Source: Gordonia neofelifaecis NRRL B-59395 (lineage in GTDB: Bacteria; Actinomycetota; Actinomycetes; Mycobacteriales; Mycobacteriaceae). Taken from it: 64,000 nucleotides of DNA. The notes below the pieces were generated by a model. The model did not search any database and was not told the origin of the DNA. It worked only from the letters and a program-made list of their open reading frames with translations. The translations under genes and the position numbers were made by a program. Position 1 is the stretch's first letter; the number at the start of each line of letters is the position of its first letter. The stretch covers positions 62,001 through 126,000 of the forward strand of contig NZ_AEUD01000002.1 of NCBI RefSeq assembly GCF_000192435.1, read 5' to 3'. This document shows positions 8,677-17,819 of the stretch, piece by piece.

Positions 8677-10152
8677 ATGACCTCCGAAAACACCGCGCAC
8701 ACGTCCGACGACGCGATGACGCGGAAGGACCTGACGATCATCGCGACGCTGATCGTCGCGACCTTCGTCGTGATCCTGAACGAGACCGTGATGAGCGTCG
8801 CGATCCCGGTGCTGCAGAAGGATCTCGGCGTCGACCCGACCGAAGGACAGTGGCTCACCACCATCTTCATGCTGACGATGGCAGTGGTGATCCCGTTGAC
8901 GGGCTTCCTGATTCAGCGGTTCGGCACGCGCACGATGTATCTGGCGGCGATGACCCTGTTCGTCGCGGGCACCGCTCTCGCGATCGTCGCGCCGGGCTTC
9001 GAGGTGCTGCTGGTGGCCCGCGTCGTCCAGGCACTGGGCACCGCGATCATGCTGCCCTTGCTGATGACCACGGTGATGTCTCTGGTCCCGGAGCATCGGC
9101 GCGGCGCGATGATGGGCAACATCTCCGTCGTCATCGCGGTGGCGCCTGCGCTCGGCCCGACGCTGTCGGGCTTCATTCTCGACCACTGGCACTGGCGGTG
9201 GATCTTCGGTTTCGTGCTGCCGATCGCGGTCGTCGCGTTGATCGTCGGCGCGGTCTTCGTCCAGCCGGTCGGCGACCGGACCTCGGAGCGCATCGACTAC
9301 CTGTCGCTGCCGTTGGCGGTGTTCGGGTTCGGCGGATTCGTGTACGGGCTGGTCGCGATCGGTCAGGCAGCCGAGGGCAGTGCGGCGATGCCGGTGTGGA
9401 TTCCGTTCGTGATCGGCGGTGCCGGGCTGCTCGCCTTCATCGCCCGGCAGGTGCAGTTGCAGCGCTCCGACCGTGCGCTGCTCGACCTGAGGGTCTTCGC
9501 GGTACCCGCATTCAGTCTGTCGATCGTTCTCGTGATCGCGGCGATGGCCACGATGATGGGCACGTTCATCGTCGTCCCGTACTTCGCCCAGCAGGTACTC
9601 GGGCTCAGTGCCTTCACCACCGGACTCCTGACCCTGCCGGGCGGTCTGCTGATGGGGCTGGCGTCGCCGCTGATCGGGCGGATCTACGACGTGCGCGGCG
9701 CGCGTGTGCTGGTCATCCCCGGCACCGTGCTCATCGCGTCCGGCGTCTGGTTGCTGACGCTGGTGAACACGAACACGTCGGCGTGGTTGCTCCTGGGGTC
9801 GAACGCGGTGCTGTGCATCGGTCTCGCCGCGACCTTCACGCCGCTGATGACGCTGAGCCTCGGATCGCTGAAGCCGAGCCTCTACGCGCACGGATCGGCG
9901 GTTCTCGGGACGCTGCAGCAGGTGGCGGGCGCCGCGGGCACCGCCCTGTTCATCACGCTGATGACCGTGGTGGCCACGGCCGATGAGAAGGCCGGTACCG
10001 CGACGCCGGAGGCGATCACCAACGGCGTGCGGATGGTGTTCATCGTCGCCGGTGTGCTCGGACTGGTGCTGATCGCGTTGTCCCTGCTGGTCAAGAATCC
10101 GACCGAGACCGAGGACGAGCCGGAGCTGGTCGAGGCGTCGACCGTCGGCTGA
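8677..10152 (+). CDS. MFS transporter, DHA2/EmrB-QacA family
   Basis: A full-length 14-helix proton antiporter of 491 residues. Helix 1 carries VVILNETVMSVAIPVLQ (motif D1 of DHA2), QWLTTIFMLTMAVVIPL follows, and motif C is APALGPTLSGFILDHWHWRWIF. The C-terminal 20 residues are acidic. It is likely a multidrug or cell-envelope-compound exporter. ATG 8677 is used; an in-frame TTG at 8668 is possible and no strong Shine-Dalgarno is visible. The upstream 98 bp contain the palindrome GAACGGTTC (8641-8649), which may be an operator, but no regulator gene is adjacent. Confidence 0.88.
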   Translation: MTSENTAHTSDDAMTRKDLTIIATLIVATFVVILNETVMSVAIPVLQKDLGVDPTEGQWLTTIFMLTMAVVIPLTGFLIQRFGTRTMYLAAMTLFVAGTALAIVAPGFEVLLVARVVQALGTAIMLPLLMTTVMSLVPEHRRGAMMGNISVVIAVAPALGPTLSGFILDHWHWRWIFGFVLPIAVVALIVGAVFVQPVGDRTSERIDYLSLPLAVFGFGGFVYGLVAIGQAAEGSAAMPVWIPFVIGGAGLLAFIARQVQLQRSDRALLDLRVFAVPAFSLSIVLVIAAMATMMGTFIVVPYFAQQVLGLSAFTTGLLTLPGGLLMGLASPLIGRIYDVRGARVLVIPGTVLIASGVWLLTLVNTNTSAWLLLGSNAVLCIGLAATFTPLMTLSLGSLKPSLYAHGSAVLGTLQQVAGAAGTALFITLMTVVATADEKAGTATPEAITNGVRMVFIVAGVLGLVLIALSLLVKNPTETEDEPELVEASTVG

Positions 10153-10179
10153 CCTCTTTCGAGGAGGTCAGACGACGAA

Positions 10180-10213
10180 ACGGCCGGGCCCGGAATCATC
10201 CGGGCCCGGCCGT
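10180..10213. terminator. Bidirectional terminator between MFS gene and thiolase gene
   Basis: Perfect 15-bp GC-rich stem (10180-10194 with 10199-10213) and a 4-nt loop between convergent genes, followed by CTTCT on the plus strand and by TTTCGTC on the minus strand. Confidence 0.8.
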
Positions 10214-10235
10214 CTTCTGCCGCAGGGGAGCCTGA

Positions 10236-11456
10236 TCAGAGGCGCTCGAGCACCATCGCCATGCCCTGGCCGCCACCGACACACATGGTCTCGATGCCGA
10301 ACTGGCCGTCGTAGGTGTTGAGGTTGTTCAGCAGCGTGGTGGTGATGCGGGCACCGGTCATGCCGAACGGGTGGCCCAGCGCGATCGCGCCGCCCGAGAC
10401 GTTCAGCTTGTCGTGGTCGATACCGAGCTCGGCGGCCGAGCCGAGCACCTGAACCGCGAAGGCCTCGTTGATCTCGAACAGGTCGATGTCGGAGATCGAC
10501 ATGCCTGCGACGCGGAGCACCTTGCGCACCGCCTCGATCGGGCCGAGGCCCATGATCTCGGGGGAGAGGCCGGTGGCCGCGGTCGCGACGATGCGCGCGA
10601 GGGGCTTCAGGCCGAGGGCCTTGGCCTTGGTGTCGCTCATGATGACCAGTGCGGCGGCACCGTCGTTCAGCGGGCAGGCGTTACCGGCGGTGATGGTGCC
10701 GTCGGGGCGGAACACCGGCTTCAGCTGCGAGATCTTCTCGTAGGTGGTGCCTGCGCGGGGGCCGTCGTCGGCGGTGACCTGGCTGCCGTCGGCGAGGGTG
10801 ACCGGGGTGATCTCGCGGGCGAAGAAGCCGTCGGCGATCGCCTTCTCGGCGCGGTTCTGGCTCAGGACGCCCCAGCGGTCCTGGTCCTCGCGCGAGATGC
10901 CGGTGTACGACGCCACGTTCTCTGCGGTCTCGCCCATCGCGATGTACACGTCGGGGAGGAGGCCGTCCTCGCGGGGATCGTGCCACTTGCCCGCGCCGCC
11001 CTCAGCGGTCTTCGCGGTGCGCGCCTGGGCGTCGGCGAAGAGTGCGTTCTTCGAGTTCGGTGCGCCGTCGGCGCCGCCGGAGACGCCGAAGCTGGAGACG
11101 CTCTCGACGCCGCCGGAGATGAACACGTCGCCCTCGCCGGCCTTGATCGCGTGCAGAGCCATACGGGTGGTCTGCAGCGACGACGAGCAGTAGCGGTTGA
11201 CGGTGACGCCGGGCACGTGGTCGAGACCGAGCTCGACGGCGACCACGCGGCCGATGTTGTAGGCACCCTGGCCGCCGGGCTGGCCGATGCCCATGTGGAT
11301 GTCCTCGATGTCGGTGACATCGAGCTCGGGGACCTTGGCGAGAGCGGCGGCGACCATCTGGCGAGCGAGCTCGTCGGGACGGACGTCCTTCAGGGAGCCC
11401 TTCCCGGCGCGGCCGATCGGGGAACGTGCGGTGGAGACAATGACTGCTTCAGACAT
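10236..11456 (-). CDS. Acetyl-CoA acetyltransferase (thiolase), FadA3-like
   Basis: A complete 406-residue thiolase, which cleaves 3-ketoacyl-CoA or condenses acetyl-CoA. The nucleophile is Cys90 in [10 protein letters not shown], the catalytic His362 is in [10 protein letters not shown], and the second Cys392 is in [10 protein letters not shown]. Length and motifs are standard for cytoplasmic degradative thiolases. It is adjacent to cbs-metB, as fadA3 (Rv1074c) is near cbs in M. tuberculosis, which supports orthology; chain-length specificity cannot be read. It starts with ATG 11456 and is divergent from cbs by about 100 bp. Confidence 0.93.
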   Translation of the reverse strand: MSEAVIVSTARSPIGRAGKGSLKDVRPDELARQMVAAALAKVPELDVTDIEDIHMGIGQPGGQGAYNIGRVVAVELGLDHVPGVTVNRYCSSSLQTTRMALHAIKAGEGDVFISGGVESVSSFGVSGGADGAPNSKNALFADAQARTAKTAEGGAGKWHDPREDGLLPDVYIAMGETAENVASYTGISREDQDRWGVLSQNRAEKAIADGFFAREITPVTLADGSQVTADDGPRAGTTYEKISQLKPVFRPDGTITAGNACPLNDGAAALVIMSDTKAKALGLKPLARIVATAATGLSPEIMGLGPIEAVRKVLRVAGMSISDIDLFEINEAFAVQVLGSAAELGIDHDKLNVSGGAIALGHPFGMTGARITTTLLNNLNTYDGQFGIETMCVGGGQGMAMVLERL

Positions 11457-11553
11457 GTGCGCCAGGTTACTCCAGCGTGCTGCGGCATAAGTCGGGTGAT
11501 CCTATAAGCGCCCGATCGGGCGCGCTTTGCGCGTAGATGGGACCATGGACGGT

Positions 11554-12969
11554 ATGCGCATCGCCAATCACGTTGTAGACCTGGTCGGGAACACTCCGCT
11601 CGTCAAGCTCAACAAGGTCGTGCAGCCGGGGTCCGGCCTGGTCGCGGCCAAGGTCGAGTACCTGAATCCCGGTGGCAGCTCCAAGGACCGGATCGCCACC
11701 CGCATGATCGACGCGGCCGAGGCGTCCGGTGAGCTGAAGCCGGGCGGCACGATCGTCGAGCCGACGTCGGGCAACACCGGTGTGGGTCTGGCGCTGGTCG
11801 CGCAGCAGCGCGGTTACAAGTGCGTGTTCGTGTGCCCGGACAAGGTCGCCGAGGACAAGCGGAACGTGCTGCGCGCCTATGGCGCCGAGGTGGTCGTGTG
11901 CCCGACGGCGGTGCCGCCGGAGCATCCGGACAGCTACTACAACGTGTCCGATCGCCTGACCCGTGACATTCCGGGCGCCTGGAAGCCGAATCAGTACGCG
12001 AACCCGAACGGTCCGCTCAGCCACTACGAGACCACCGGTCCGGAGATCTGGCGCGACACCGACGGCACCGTGACTCACTTCGTCGCCGGCGTCGGCACCG
12101 GAGGCACCATCACCGGCACCGGCCGATACCTCAAGGAGATCTCCGATGGCCGCGTCAAGGTCGTCGGCGTCGATCCGGAGGGTTCGGTGTACTCGGGCGG
12201 CTCGGGGCGGCCGTACCTCGTCGAGGGCGTCGGCGAGGACTTCTGGCCGGACGCCTACGACCCGACCGTGCCCGACGAGATCGTCGCCGTCTCCGACGCG
12301 GACTCCTTCGAGATGACCCGTCGTCTGGCGCGTGAGGAGGGACTGCTGGTCGGCGGGTCGTGCGGCATGGCGGTCGTCGCCGCGCTGCGCATCGCCGAGC
12401 GCGAGGGGTCGGACGCCGTGGTGGTCGTGCTGCTGCCGGACGGCGGTCGTGGCTACCTGTCGAAGATCTTCAACGACGACTGGATGAGCAGCTACGGCTT
12501 CCTCCGCACCCCGCTCGACGGCGTCGCGCGGACCGAGTCGACGGTCGGCGACGTCCTGCGGGGTAAGAGCGGAACCCTGCCCGATCTGGTGCACACCCAC
12601 CCGCAGGAGACGCTGCGCGACGCGATCGAGATCCTGCGCGAGTTCGGCGTCTCGCAGATGCCGGTGGTCGGCGCCGAGCCGCCCATCACCGCGGGCGAGG
12701 TCGCGGGCGCGGTGTCCGAGCGCGATCTGCTCAGTGCAGTCTTCGAGGGTCGTGCCAATCTGGCCGACCCGGTCTCCGCCCACATGGGTGAGCCGTTCCG
12801 GCTGATCGGCGCGGGCGAGCCGGTGTCGTCGGCGATGGAAGCTTTGAGCACTGCCGACGCGTTGATGGTGGTGGAGGACGGTAAGCCGGTCGGCGTGATC
12901 ACCCGGCACGACCTGCTCGCGTTCGCGAGCACCCATCCCATCGCCATCCGTCAGCAGGAGGAGAAGTAG
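11554..12969 (+). CDS. cbs: Cystathionine beta-synthase
   Basis: A 471-residue PLP enzyme that joins serine and homocysteine to cystathionine, the first step of reverse transsulfuration. The PLP-binding Lys44 lies in NPGGSSKDRIA and the PLP-phosphate loop is SGNTGVGLAL. Residues about 335-471 are two CBS (Bateman) domains, which bind adenosyl ligands and tune activity. The start was set at ATG 11554 (MRIANHVV) to match the usual N-terminus; an in-frame ATG at 11545 adds three residues. The TAG stop overlaps the GTG of metB by one base (TAGTG), so the two are coupled, as in M. tuberculosis Rv1077/Rv1079. Confidence 0.94.
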   Translation: MRIANHVVDLVGNTPLVKLNKVVQPGSGLVAAKVEYLNPGGSSKDRIATRMIDAAEASGELKPGGTIVEPTSGNTGVGLALVAQQRGYKCVFVCPDKVAEDKRNVLRAYGAEVVVCPTAVPPEHPDSYYNVSDRLTRDIPGAWKPNQYANPNGPLSHYETTGPEIWRDTDGTVTHFVAGVGTGGTITGTGRYLKEISDGRVKVVGVDPEGSVYSGGSGRPYLVEGVGEDFWPDAYDPTVPDEIVAVSDADSFEMTRRLAREEGLLVGGSCGMAVVAALRIAEREGSDAVVVVLLPDGGRGYLSKIFNDDWMSSYGFLRTPLDGVARTESTVGDVLRGKSGTLPDLVHTHPQETLRDAIEILREFGVSQMPVVGAEPPITAGEVAGAVSERDLLSAVFEGRANLADPVSAHMGEPFRLIGAGEPVSSAMEALSTADALMVVEDGKPVGVITRHDLLAFASTHPIAIRQQEEK

Positions 12970-14111
12970 TGACCGATCAAGGGTTTTCGACCAAGGCGAT
13001 CCATGCGGGATGGGATCCCGACGCGCGTACCGGCGCGGTGAACGTGCCGATCTACGCGAGTTCGACGTTCGCGCAGGACGGCGTCGGCGGCATGCGCGAC
13101 GGGTTCGAGTACGCGCGGACCGGCAACCCGACCCGGCGGGTGCTCGAGGCGAATATCGCCGCGCTCGAGGCCGGTCGGTTCGGTCGCGGATTCTCCTCGG
13201 GTATGGCGGCCACCGACGCGCTGCTGCGTGCCACGCTGCGCCCGGGCGACCACCTGGTGATCCCGAACGACGCCTACGGCGGCACGTTCCGGCTGATCGA
13301 CAAGGTCTTCTCCGAGTGGGGGATCACCTATTCGGTGGCTCCGGTGGTCGACGTCGACGCCATTCGTGCGGCGATCACCCCGAAGACCAAGCTCGTGTGG
13401 GTCGAGACCCCGACCAACCCGCTGCTCAACGTGGGCGACATCGCCGCGGTCGCGGAGGTCGCCCACGCGGCCGGCGCGAAGCTGGTGGTGGACAACACCT
13501 TTGCCACGCCGTACCTGCAGCAGCCGCTCACGCTCGGCGCCGACGTCGTCGTTCATTCGACGACCAAGTACCTCGGCGGGCATTCGGACGTCGTCGGCGG
13601 CGCGATCGTCACCGACGATGAGCAGCTCGACGCGGACATCGCCTTCCTGCAGAACGGCGCCGGCGCGGTCCCCGGGCCGTTCGACGCCTACCTGACCATG
13701 CGAGGCATCAAGACCCTCGCGGTGCGCATGGACCGCCATTGCGACAACGCCGAGGAGCTCGTCGCGTTCTTCAGTGCGCACCCGAAGATCGAGAAGGTCC
13801 TGTACCCGGGCCTCGCCGATCACCCGGGCCATGAGGCCGCAGCCAAGCAGATGCGACGCTACGGCGGCATGATCTCGGTGCAGCTCGCAGGTGGTCGTGA
13901 GGCGGCGCTCGACTTCTGTGCACGGACGAAGATCTTCACACTGGCCGAGTCGCTCGGCGGTATCGAGTCGCTGATCGAGCACCCGGGCGCGATGACGCAC
14001 GCTTCGACCGCGGGCTCGCTGCTCGAGGTCCCCGACAACCTCGTCCGCCTCTCGGTCGGCATCGAGGACGTCGACGACCTGCTCGAGGACGTGCGCCAGG
14101 CACTGGCGTAG
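12969..14111 (+). CDS. metB: Cystathionine gamma-synthase/gamma-lyase
   Basis: A 380-residue Cys/Met metabolism PLP enzyme. The PLP Lys200 is in VVHSTTKYLGGHSDVVGG and the substrate-binding YARTGNPTRR motif is near residue 48. In this family the same fold does either gamma-synthase or gamma-lyase chemistry; placement directly behind cbs favours a gamma-lyase role in making cysteine from cystathionine, although the mycobacterial orthologue is named metB. GTG 12969 overlaps the cbs stop, with AGGAGGAG just upstream inside cbs. A strong terminator follows. Confidence 0.92.
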   Translation: MTDQGFSTKAIHAGWDPDARTGAVNVPIYASSTFAQDGVGGMRDGFEYARTGNPTRRVLEANIAALEAGRFGRGFSSGMAATDALLRATLRPGDHLVIPNDAYGGTFRLIDKVFSEWGITYSVAPVVDVDAIRAAITPKTKLVWVETPTNPLLNVGDIAAVAEVAHAAGAKLVVDNTFATPYLQQPLTLGADVVVHSTTKYLGGHSDVVGGAIVTDDEQLDADIAFLQNGAGAVPGPFDAYLTMRGIKTLAVRMDRHCDNAEELVAFFSAHPKIEKVLYPGLADHPGHEAAAKQMRRYGGMISVQLAGGREAALDFCARTKIFTLAESLGGIESLIEHPGAMTHASTAGSLLEVPDNLVRLSVGIEDVDDLLEDVRQALA

Positions 14112-14126
14112 CCGCCGTTCTCATCG

Positions 14127-14169
14127 ACAGTGTTCCGCGTGACCACCTGGTGGTCACGCGGAACACTGT
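14127..14169. terminator. Perfect 20-bp hairpin after metB
   Basis: Arms 14127-14146 and 14150-14169 are perfectly complementary with a 3-nt loop, followed by TGTTTCT on the plus strand. It lies between convergent metB and the SRPBCC gene and can serve both. Confidence 0.85.
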
Positions 14170-14194
14170 TGTTTCTGGGCGCGCTCGTGAGCGG

Positions 14195-14692
14195 TCAGAA
14201 GGTGGCGAAATGTTTGATGGTGTCGGTCTTCACCGTTCCGAACGCGCCGTTGGCGATCGGGCCCGACAGGAACGGTGGCAGTCCGGTGCCGCCGAGTTCC
14301 ATCGCGAACTTCCAGATCAGTCGTGAGCCGTGCTCAGTCGGTGAGACCTCCGTGTACTCGCCGAACTTCTTGAGGCCGGGGATACTCGCGCGAATGCCGT
14401 GGAATGCGTGCTTGTAGGTCGACGTCACGGAGTTCTCGTCCCACAGGAAGAAGAACTCGTCCATCTTGATGAACCCCGGCGCCAAGGCCACCGAGCGGGT
14501 GGTCCCGACGGTGTACGGAGCGGGCGACGTGTAGGTGACGGATTTCAGCGCCCGGCACCAGTTGAGGGTGTTCTGCCGGGTGAACTCCGCCCACGCCGTC
14601 TCCGGCGCGACGGGGATGTTCACGTCGATCGTGTAGCTCATCGGAGCGCTGTCGAAGTAGGTCTCGTCAAACGGTTGCAGGTCGTAGGCCAT
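14195..14692 (-). CDS. SRPBCC family (polyketide cyclase/START-like) protein
   Basis: A 165-residue single-domain protein with the START/Bet v 1-like pattern: N-terminal strand SYTIDVNIPVAPETAWAEFT, several strands with EFFFLWDENSVTSTY in the centre, and a long C-terminal helix. Such proteins bind hydrophobic ligands in a cavity; the ligand is unknown. ATG 14692 has GGAG about 5 nt upstream and also a TAGACT box about 8 nt upstream, so a leaderless message is possible. Confidence 0.75.
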   Translation of the reverse strand: MAYDLQPFDETYFDSAPMSYTIDVNIPVAPETAWAEFTRQNTLNWCRALKSVTYTSPAPYTVGTTRSVALAPGFIKMDEFFFLWDENSVTSTYKHAFHGIRASIPGLKKFGEYTEVSPTEHGSRLIWKFAMELGGTGLPPFLSGPIANGAFGTVKTDTIKHFATF

Positions 14693-14859
14693 GGCTCCGA
14701 AGTCTAGCCATGGGCGACACGCCGGTACAGCTCGAACGACCGCCCGACCTGCGAAAACCGTTGATTTAGAAGAAATTTCGCGAATCGTGGAACCGATCTG
14801 TGCTCCCGTGCGTCTAATTTCATGAACACCGAAAAACAGACTTAGCTGGCGCAGGGGGA

Positions 14860-14911
14860 TTCCTTAGCGGAGACCGTCTCTATTTGGGGGGTGACGGTCT
14901 CCGCTACGGAA
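14860..14911. promoter_or_regulatory. 19-bp inverted repeat upstream of small-protein/lipoprotein operon
   Basis: Arms 14860-14878 and 14893-14911 pair over 19 bp with one mismatch; the 14-nt loop contains TATTTGGGGGG. It sits 39 bp before the GTG at 14950 in a comparatively AT-rich gap. It may be a transcript hairpin controlling the operon or an operator. The rest of the gap 14693-14859 shows only AT-rich patches and no gene. Confidence 0.45.
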
Positions 14912-14949
14912 TGTTCGACCAGCCGCGTTCGGCGCACCGGAGGAGCCTT

Positions 14950-15249
14950 GTGAGCGAGCTTGTGTACGTGCGGGAGCTCTGGCAGAAGCGCGCGGACGTC
15001 GCGCAGGAGTGTGCGGATGAGTTGGGGGAGTTGGGGTACGCGCTCGGAGCTGTGTTGTCACGGAACTACTTCGGCAATGGATGTGACGAAGGCGCAGCGT
15101 TGTTCGAGCGCTTGAGAAACGTGATTGACAATGGCATGGCCGATCTTCAGGACGGCAGTCGTTCTGCGGCTGAGCTCAGCAGAGTCGCCCAGCAGGCTGG
15201 TCCGGTACTCCACGAAGCCGATAGCGCCGGGGCCGAACGCATTGATTAG
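14950..15249 (+). CDS. Small helical protein, possible ESX/EspC-like
   Basis: A 99-residue, almost all-helical protein without signal peptide. An N-terminal helix rich in Ala/Glu is followed by a short break (SRNYFGNGCDEG) and a long C-terminal helix ending in acidic residues, the helical-hairpin outline seen in WXG100/EspC-like proteins of mycolata. It is coupled to a DUF3558-like lipoprotein (8-nt overlap), a pairing I associate with Nocardia and Gordonia genomes. GTG 14950 has AGGAG at 14941-14945, which is close; an upstream TTG at 14948 is in another frame. Base composition is visibly lower in GC than the flanking genes. The functional assignment is tentative. Confidence 0.55.
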   Translation: MSELVYVRELWQKRADVAQECADELGELGYALGAVLSRNYFGNGCDEGAALFERLRNVIDNGMADLQDGSRSAAELSRVAQQAGPVLHEADSAGAERID

Positions 15250-15865
15250 TCGTCAGCGTGTGCGCGGGGGATTGTTGCTTGCGGTGTTATCCGTTGCCGC
15301 ATGCGGAGCCGTGGAGTCCCCGACCGATGTGTCAGTTTCGAGCGCATCAATGCGACAATCTGATGATCAGGGCCGGCGGTTGCCATTCGATGTTGTGAAT
15401 TCTGATCGCTGGAACAGTGCTAACAGCGGATCGGAGTATGAACCATGTACGGCGCTTACAGCGACTGAGTTACTGGGCGAGGGGATTGACCCCAATAGCG
15501 TTAGCGATGCGGCTGGCACGAATGGCCAGACCCTGCGTGGGTGCAAGTGGTCCTTCGCTGGGGGTACCTACGCGTCGCGATGGCGTGTTGGCCAGTTCGT
15601 GGGGAATTCGCCTGGACTCGTAACGGACAAGCTGAGCAAGTCGACTCGGGTTGACGTGTGGCTCGCGGACGTTTTGATCGAAGGGCGGGTAGTGGGTCTC
15701 CACCGCACGATAAGTGGTCAGAATTGCGACACTTACGTCCAATCTGGAGCTGCTGCTGTCACCACCCTTGTGACCTACTCCGGGTTGACCCCACCGCCAC
15801 CCGCCGAGATCTGCGATCGCGCGCTTGCGTTCACGCGCGCGACGATCTCGAAAATGCCTTTGTGA
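15242..15865 (+). CDS. DUF3558-like lipoprotein
   Basis: A predicted lipoprotein of about 207 residues. A short hydrophobic segment ends in the lipobox LSVAAC, so the mature protein would be lipid-anchored on the outer face of the membrane. The mature part has EPCTALTATELL near residue 90 and GCKW about 35 residues on, the Cys-containing motifs of the DUF3558 family, plus a late Cys pair. Start is uncertain: TTG 15242 overlaps the upstream gene and leaves three arginines before the hydrophobic core; GTG 15260 is an alternative with only one. GC content is lower than the window average, suggesting recent acquisition together with its neighbour. Confidence 0.65.
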   Translation: MISRQRVRGGLLLAVLSVAACGAVESPTDVSVSSASMRQSDDQGRRLPFDVVNSDRWNSANSGSEYEPCTALTATELLGEGIDPNSVSDAAGTNGQTLRGCKWSFAGGTYASRWRVGQFVGNSPGLVTDKLSKSTRVDVWLADVLIEGRVVGLHRTISGQNCDTYVQSGAAAVTTLVTYSGLTPPPPAEICDRALAFTRATISKMPL

Positions 15866-15954
15866 CAAGTAATCTCGCGGCGTTGTCGCAGGTCGCCACG
15901 TACACACACTGATGTGTGCGGACATTCCCGTGTGCAGTCGTCAGATTAGGTGGT

Positions 15955-16332
15955 GTGCTGCCGACCGACCGTGGATCCCTCGAGTGGGATACCTATGCGT
16001 TCGCGTTCGGTCACCGGCTGGTGACCGTTCGGAAGGCACGCGGTCTGTCACAGGAAGAGCTCGCCGAGCGATGTGGGCTGCATCGCAACGCGGTGTCGAA
16101 CCTGGAACGCGCGACGAGCAACAGTGCGTCGGGAATCGCCGATCCGCTGCTGTCGACGGTGTACCGGCTGGCTCGGGCGCTCGAGGTGCCGCCGACCTAT
16201 CTGATGCCCGGAGCCGACTCCAGGATCGGGCTGCGCGCGGCGGAGCAGGAGACCAATCAGGCGCTGTCCGAGGTGGAGGCCGAGTTGCTGGCGATGCTGG
16301 CCGCCGACTTCGGTGCGCACCAGGAGTCGTGA
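15955..16332 (+). CDS. XRE-family helix-turn-helix regulator
   Basis: A 125-residue DNA-binding protein. Residues about 15-80 form a Cro/C1-type HTH: RLVTVRKARGLSQEELAERC then GLHRNAVSNLER, with a following VYRLARALEVPP helix. The C-terminal 40 residues are acidic and probably form a short helix. It stands alone between the low-GC pair and the greA region; targets are unknown. GTG 15955 is chosen because it immediately precedes the conserved part; an in-frame GTG at 15916 would add 13 residues. No convincing Shine-Dalgarno is seen, so leaderless translation is possible. Confidence 0.75.
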   Translation: MLPTDRGSLEWDTYAFAFGHRLVTVRKARGLSQEELAERCGLHRNAVSNLERATSNSASGIADPLLSTVYRLARALEVPPTYLMPGADSRIGLRAAEQETNQALSEVEAELLAMLAADFGAHQES

Positions 16333-16418
16333 GTCCGACGAGAATCGGGTACTCGCGGCGTAGCGCGGTCGCCCGGCGCGGCGTCGTGCACGGAGAACCG
16401 CAAGACATCTGACCATGA

Positions 16419-16456
16419 CGAGAGGGCCGGACTGCGACTGCAGTCCGGCCCTCTCG
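16419..16456. terminator. Perfect 17-bp hairpin before greA 3' end
   Basis: Arms 16419-16435 and 16440-16456 are perfectly complementary with a GACT loop, placed 8 bp beyond the greA stop codon on the minus strand. It acts mainly as the greA terminator. Confidence 0.8.
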
Positions 16457-16464
16457 CGGCCTTG

Positions 16465-16953
16465 CTACGGGTGGTACGGCTCGGCGCTGACCAGCGTCAC
16501 GCTGATCTCCGCACCGCTCGGCACCGTGTACGTCCGCGACTCTCCGACCTTCGCGTCGATGAGTGCGGCGCCGAGCGGCGAGCTCGGCGAGTAGATCTCG
16601 ATGTCGCCGGAGCCCTCTTCGCGCGTGGCGATGAGGAAGGTCTCCTTGTCCGACTCGTCACCGTCGTAGTAGACGGTCACGACGGAACCGGGCAGCGCGA
16701 CGCCCGACTGCTTCGGGGCTTCGCCGACCTTCGCCTTGTTCAGCAGGTCCTGCAGCTGGCGAATACGCGCTTCCTGCTGGCCCTGCTCCTCACGCGCAGC
16801 GTGGTAGCCACCGTTCTCCTTGAGGTCGCCCTCTTCGCGACGCTCGTTGATCTCGGCGGCAATGACCGGCCGATTCGCGATGAGCGAGTCGAGCTCGCCC
16901 TTCAATCGGTCGTACGACTCCGGCGTCAACCAGGTCACACCTGCATCGGTCAT
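16465..16953 (-). CDS. greA: Transcription elongation factor GreA
   Basis: A 162-residue Gre factor. The N-terminal coiled coil carries the two acidic residues at its tip within [21 protein letters not shown], which enter the RNA-polymerase secondary channel and stimulate cleavage of backtracked RNA. The C-terminal FKBP-like domain ends in [11 protein letters not shown]-type sequence (here [12 protein letters not shown]). ATG 16953 is preceded by AAAGGAG. Length is standard. In M. tuberculosis greA (Rv1080c) lies at the same place, between metB and the DUF4307 gene. Confidence 0.96.
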   Translation of the reverse strand: MTDAGVTWLTPESYDRLKGELDSLIANRPVIAAEINERREEGDLKENGGYHAAREEQGQQEARIRQLQDLLNKAKVGEAPKQSGVALPGSVVTVYYDGDESDKETFLIATREEGSGDIEIYSPSSPLGAALIDAKVGESRTYTVPSGAEISVTLVSAEPYHP

Positions 16954-17069
16954 TGTGGTCTCCTTTGCTGTCCGCTCCTGGACGATCTGTCCGCTACTGG
17001 ACTGCTCTAAATGCAGCAACACGGCCCCTTTCGGAGCCGTGCGACACCCAGCGTACCAGCCCCTGTGTT

Positions 17070-17819
17070 CTAAGGCACATTCGAGGTGACGTGCGTAACT
17101 TTCTCGAGTGCCTCGCGATAGGTCGGTTCGGCGCGTTTGAGATAGCGGACCACGGCGTAGGTGATCGGCATGACCAGCATCTCCACCAGGGTCTTCCAGA
17201 TGAATCCGATGGCGACGTAGTTGAAGAAGTCCGACCACGTGCTGATTCCGATCGCGGTGGCCGCAATCGAACAGAACACGAGCGTGTCGAAGAACTCGCC
17301 GACGACCGTCGAGCCGATCAGTCGCGCCCACAGACGTCGTTCGCCCGCGCGCTCCTTCATCTTGACGAGCACGAACGAGTTGAGCAGTTCGCCGACGACG
17401 TAGCCGGCGAGCCCCGCGGCGACGATGCGGGGCACGGTGCCGAGGACCGATTCGAAGCCGGCCTGACCGTCGTAGAAGCCGGCGGCGGGGAGCTTGATCG
17501 CGATCCAGAAGCACAGGGAGGCGAGGACGATCACCGCGAAGCCGGAGGCGATGGTGCGGCGCATCGCGCGGAACCCGTACACCTCGCTGATCACGTCGCC
17601 GATCACGTAGCTCAGCGGGAACAGGAAGAACGCACCGTCGGTGACGAGGCCGTTGATATGCAGGGGACCGAGGTCGAAGTGCAGCCAGTCGTCGAACAGG
17701 ACCACCGCTTTGGTGGCGGCGATGTTGCTGATCAGCATGATGCCGACGAACACCGCGGTCAGTGCCGGGTAGTACGGACTGGCGAGCTTGGCGAAGACCG
17801 CCTTCCCGGTGCCGGTCAC
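17070..17819 (-). CDS. Queuosine-precursor/VUT family transporter (YhhQ-like)
   Basis: A 249-residue membrane protein with about six hydrophobic helices and the family signatures [12 protein letters not shown] near residue 30, [19 protein letters not shown] near 75, and [13 protein letters not shown] near 180. VUT/YhhQ proteins import preQ0/preQ1-type 7-deazaguanines for tRNA queuosine, or related heterocycles. GTG 17819 overlaps the TGA of the DUF4307 gene (GTGA), so expression is coupled. In M. tuberculosis greA and the DUF4307 gene are adjacent without this gene, so it is an insertion into the conserved block. Confidence 0.82.
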   Translation of the reverse strand: MTGTGKAVFAKLASPYYPALTAVFVGIMLISNIAATKAVVLFDDWLHFDLGPLHINGLVTDGAFFLFPLSYVIGDVISEVYGFRAMRRTIASGFAVIVLASLCFWIAIKLPAAGFYDGQAGFESVLGTVPRIVAAGLAGYVVGELLNSFVLVKMKERAGERRLWARLIGSTVVGEFFDTLVFCSIAATAIGISTWSDFFNYVAIGFIWKTLVEMLVMPITYAVVRYLKRAEPTYREALEKVTHVTSNVP

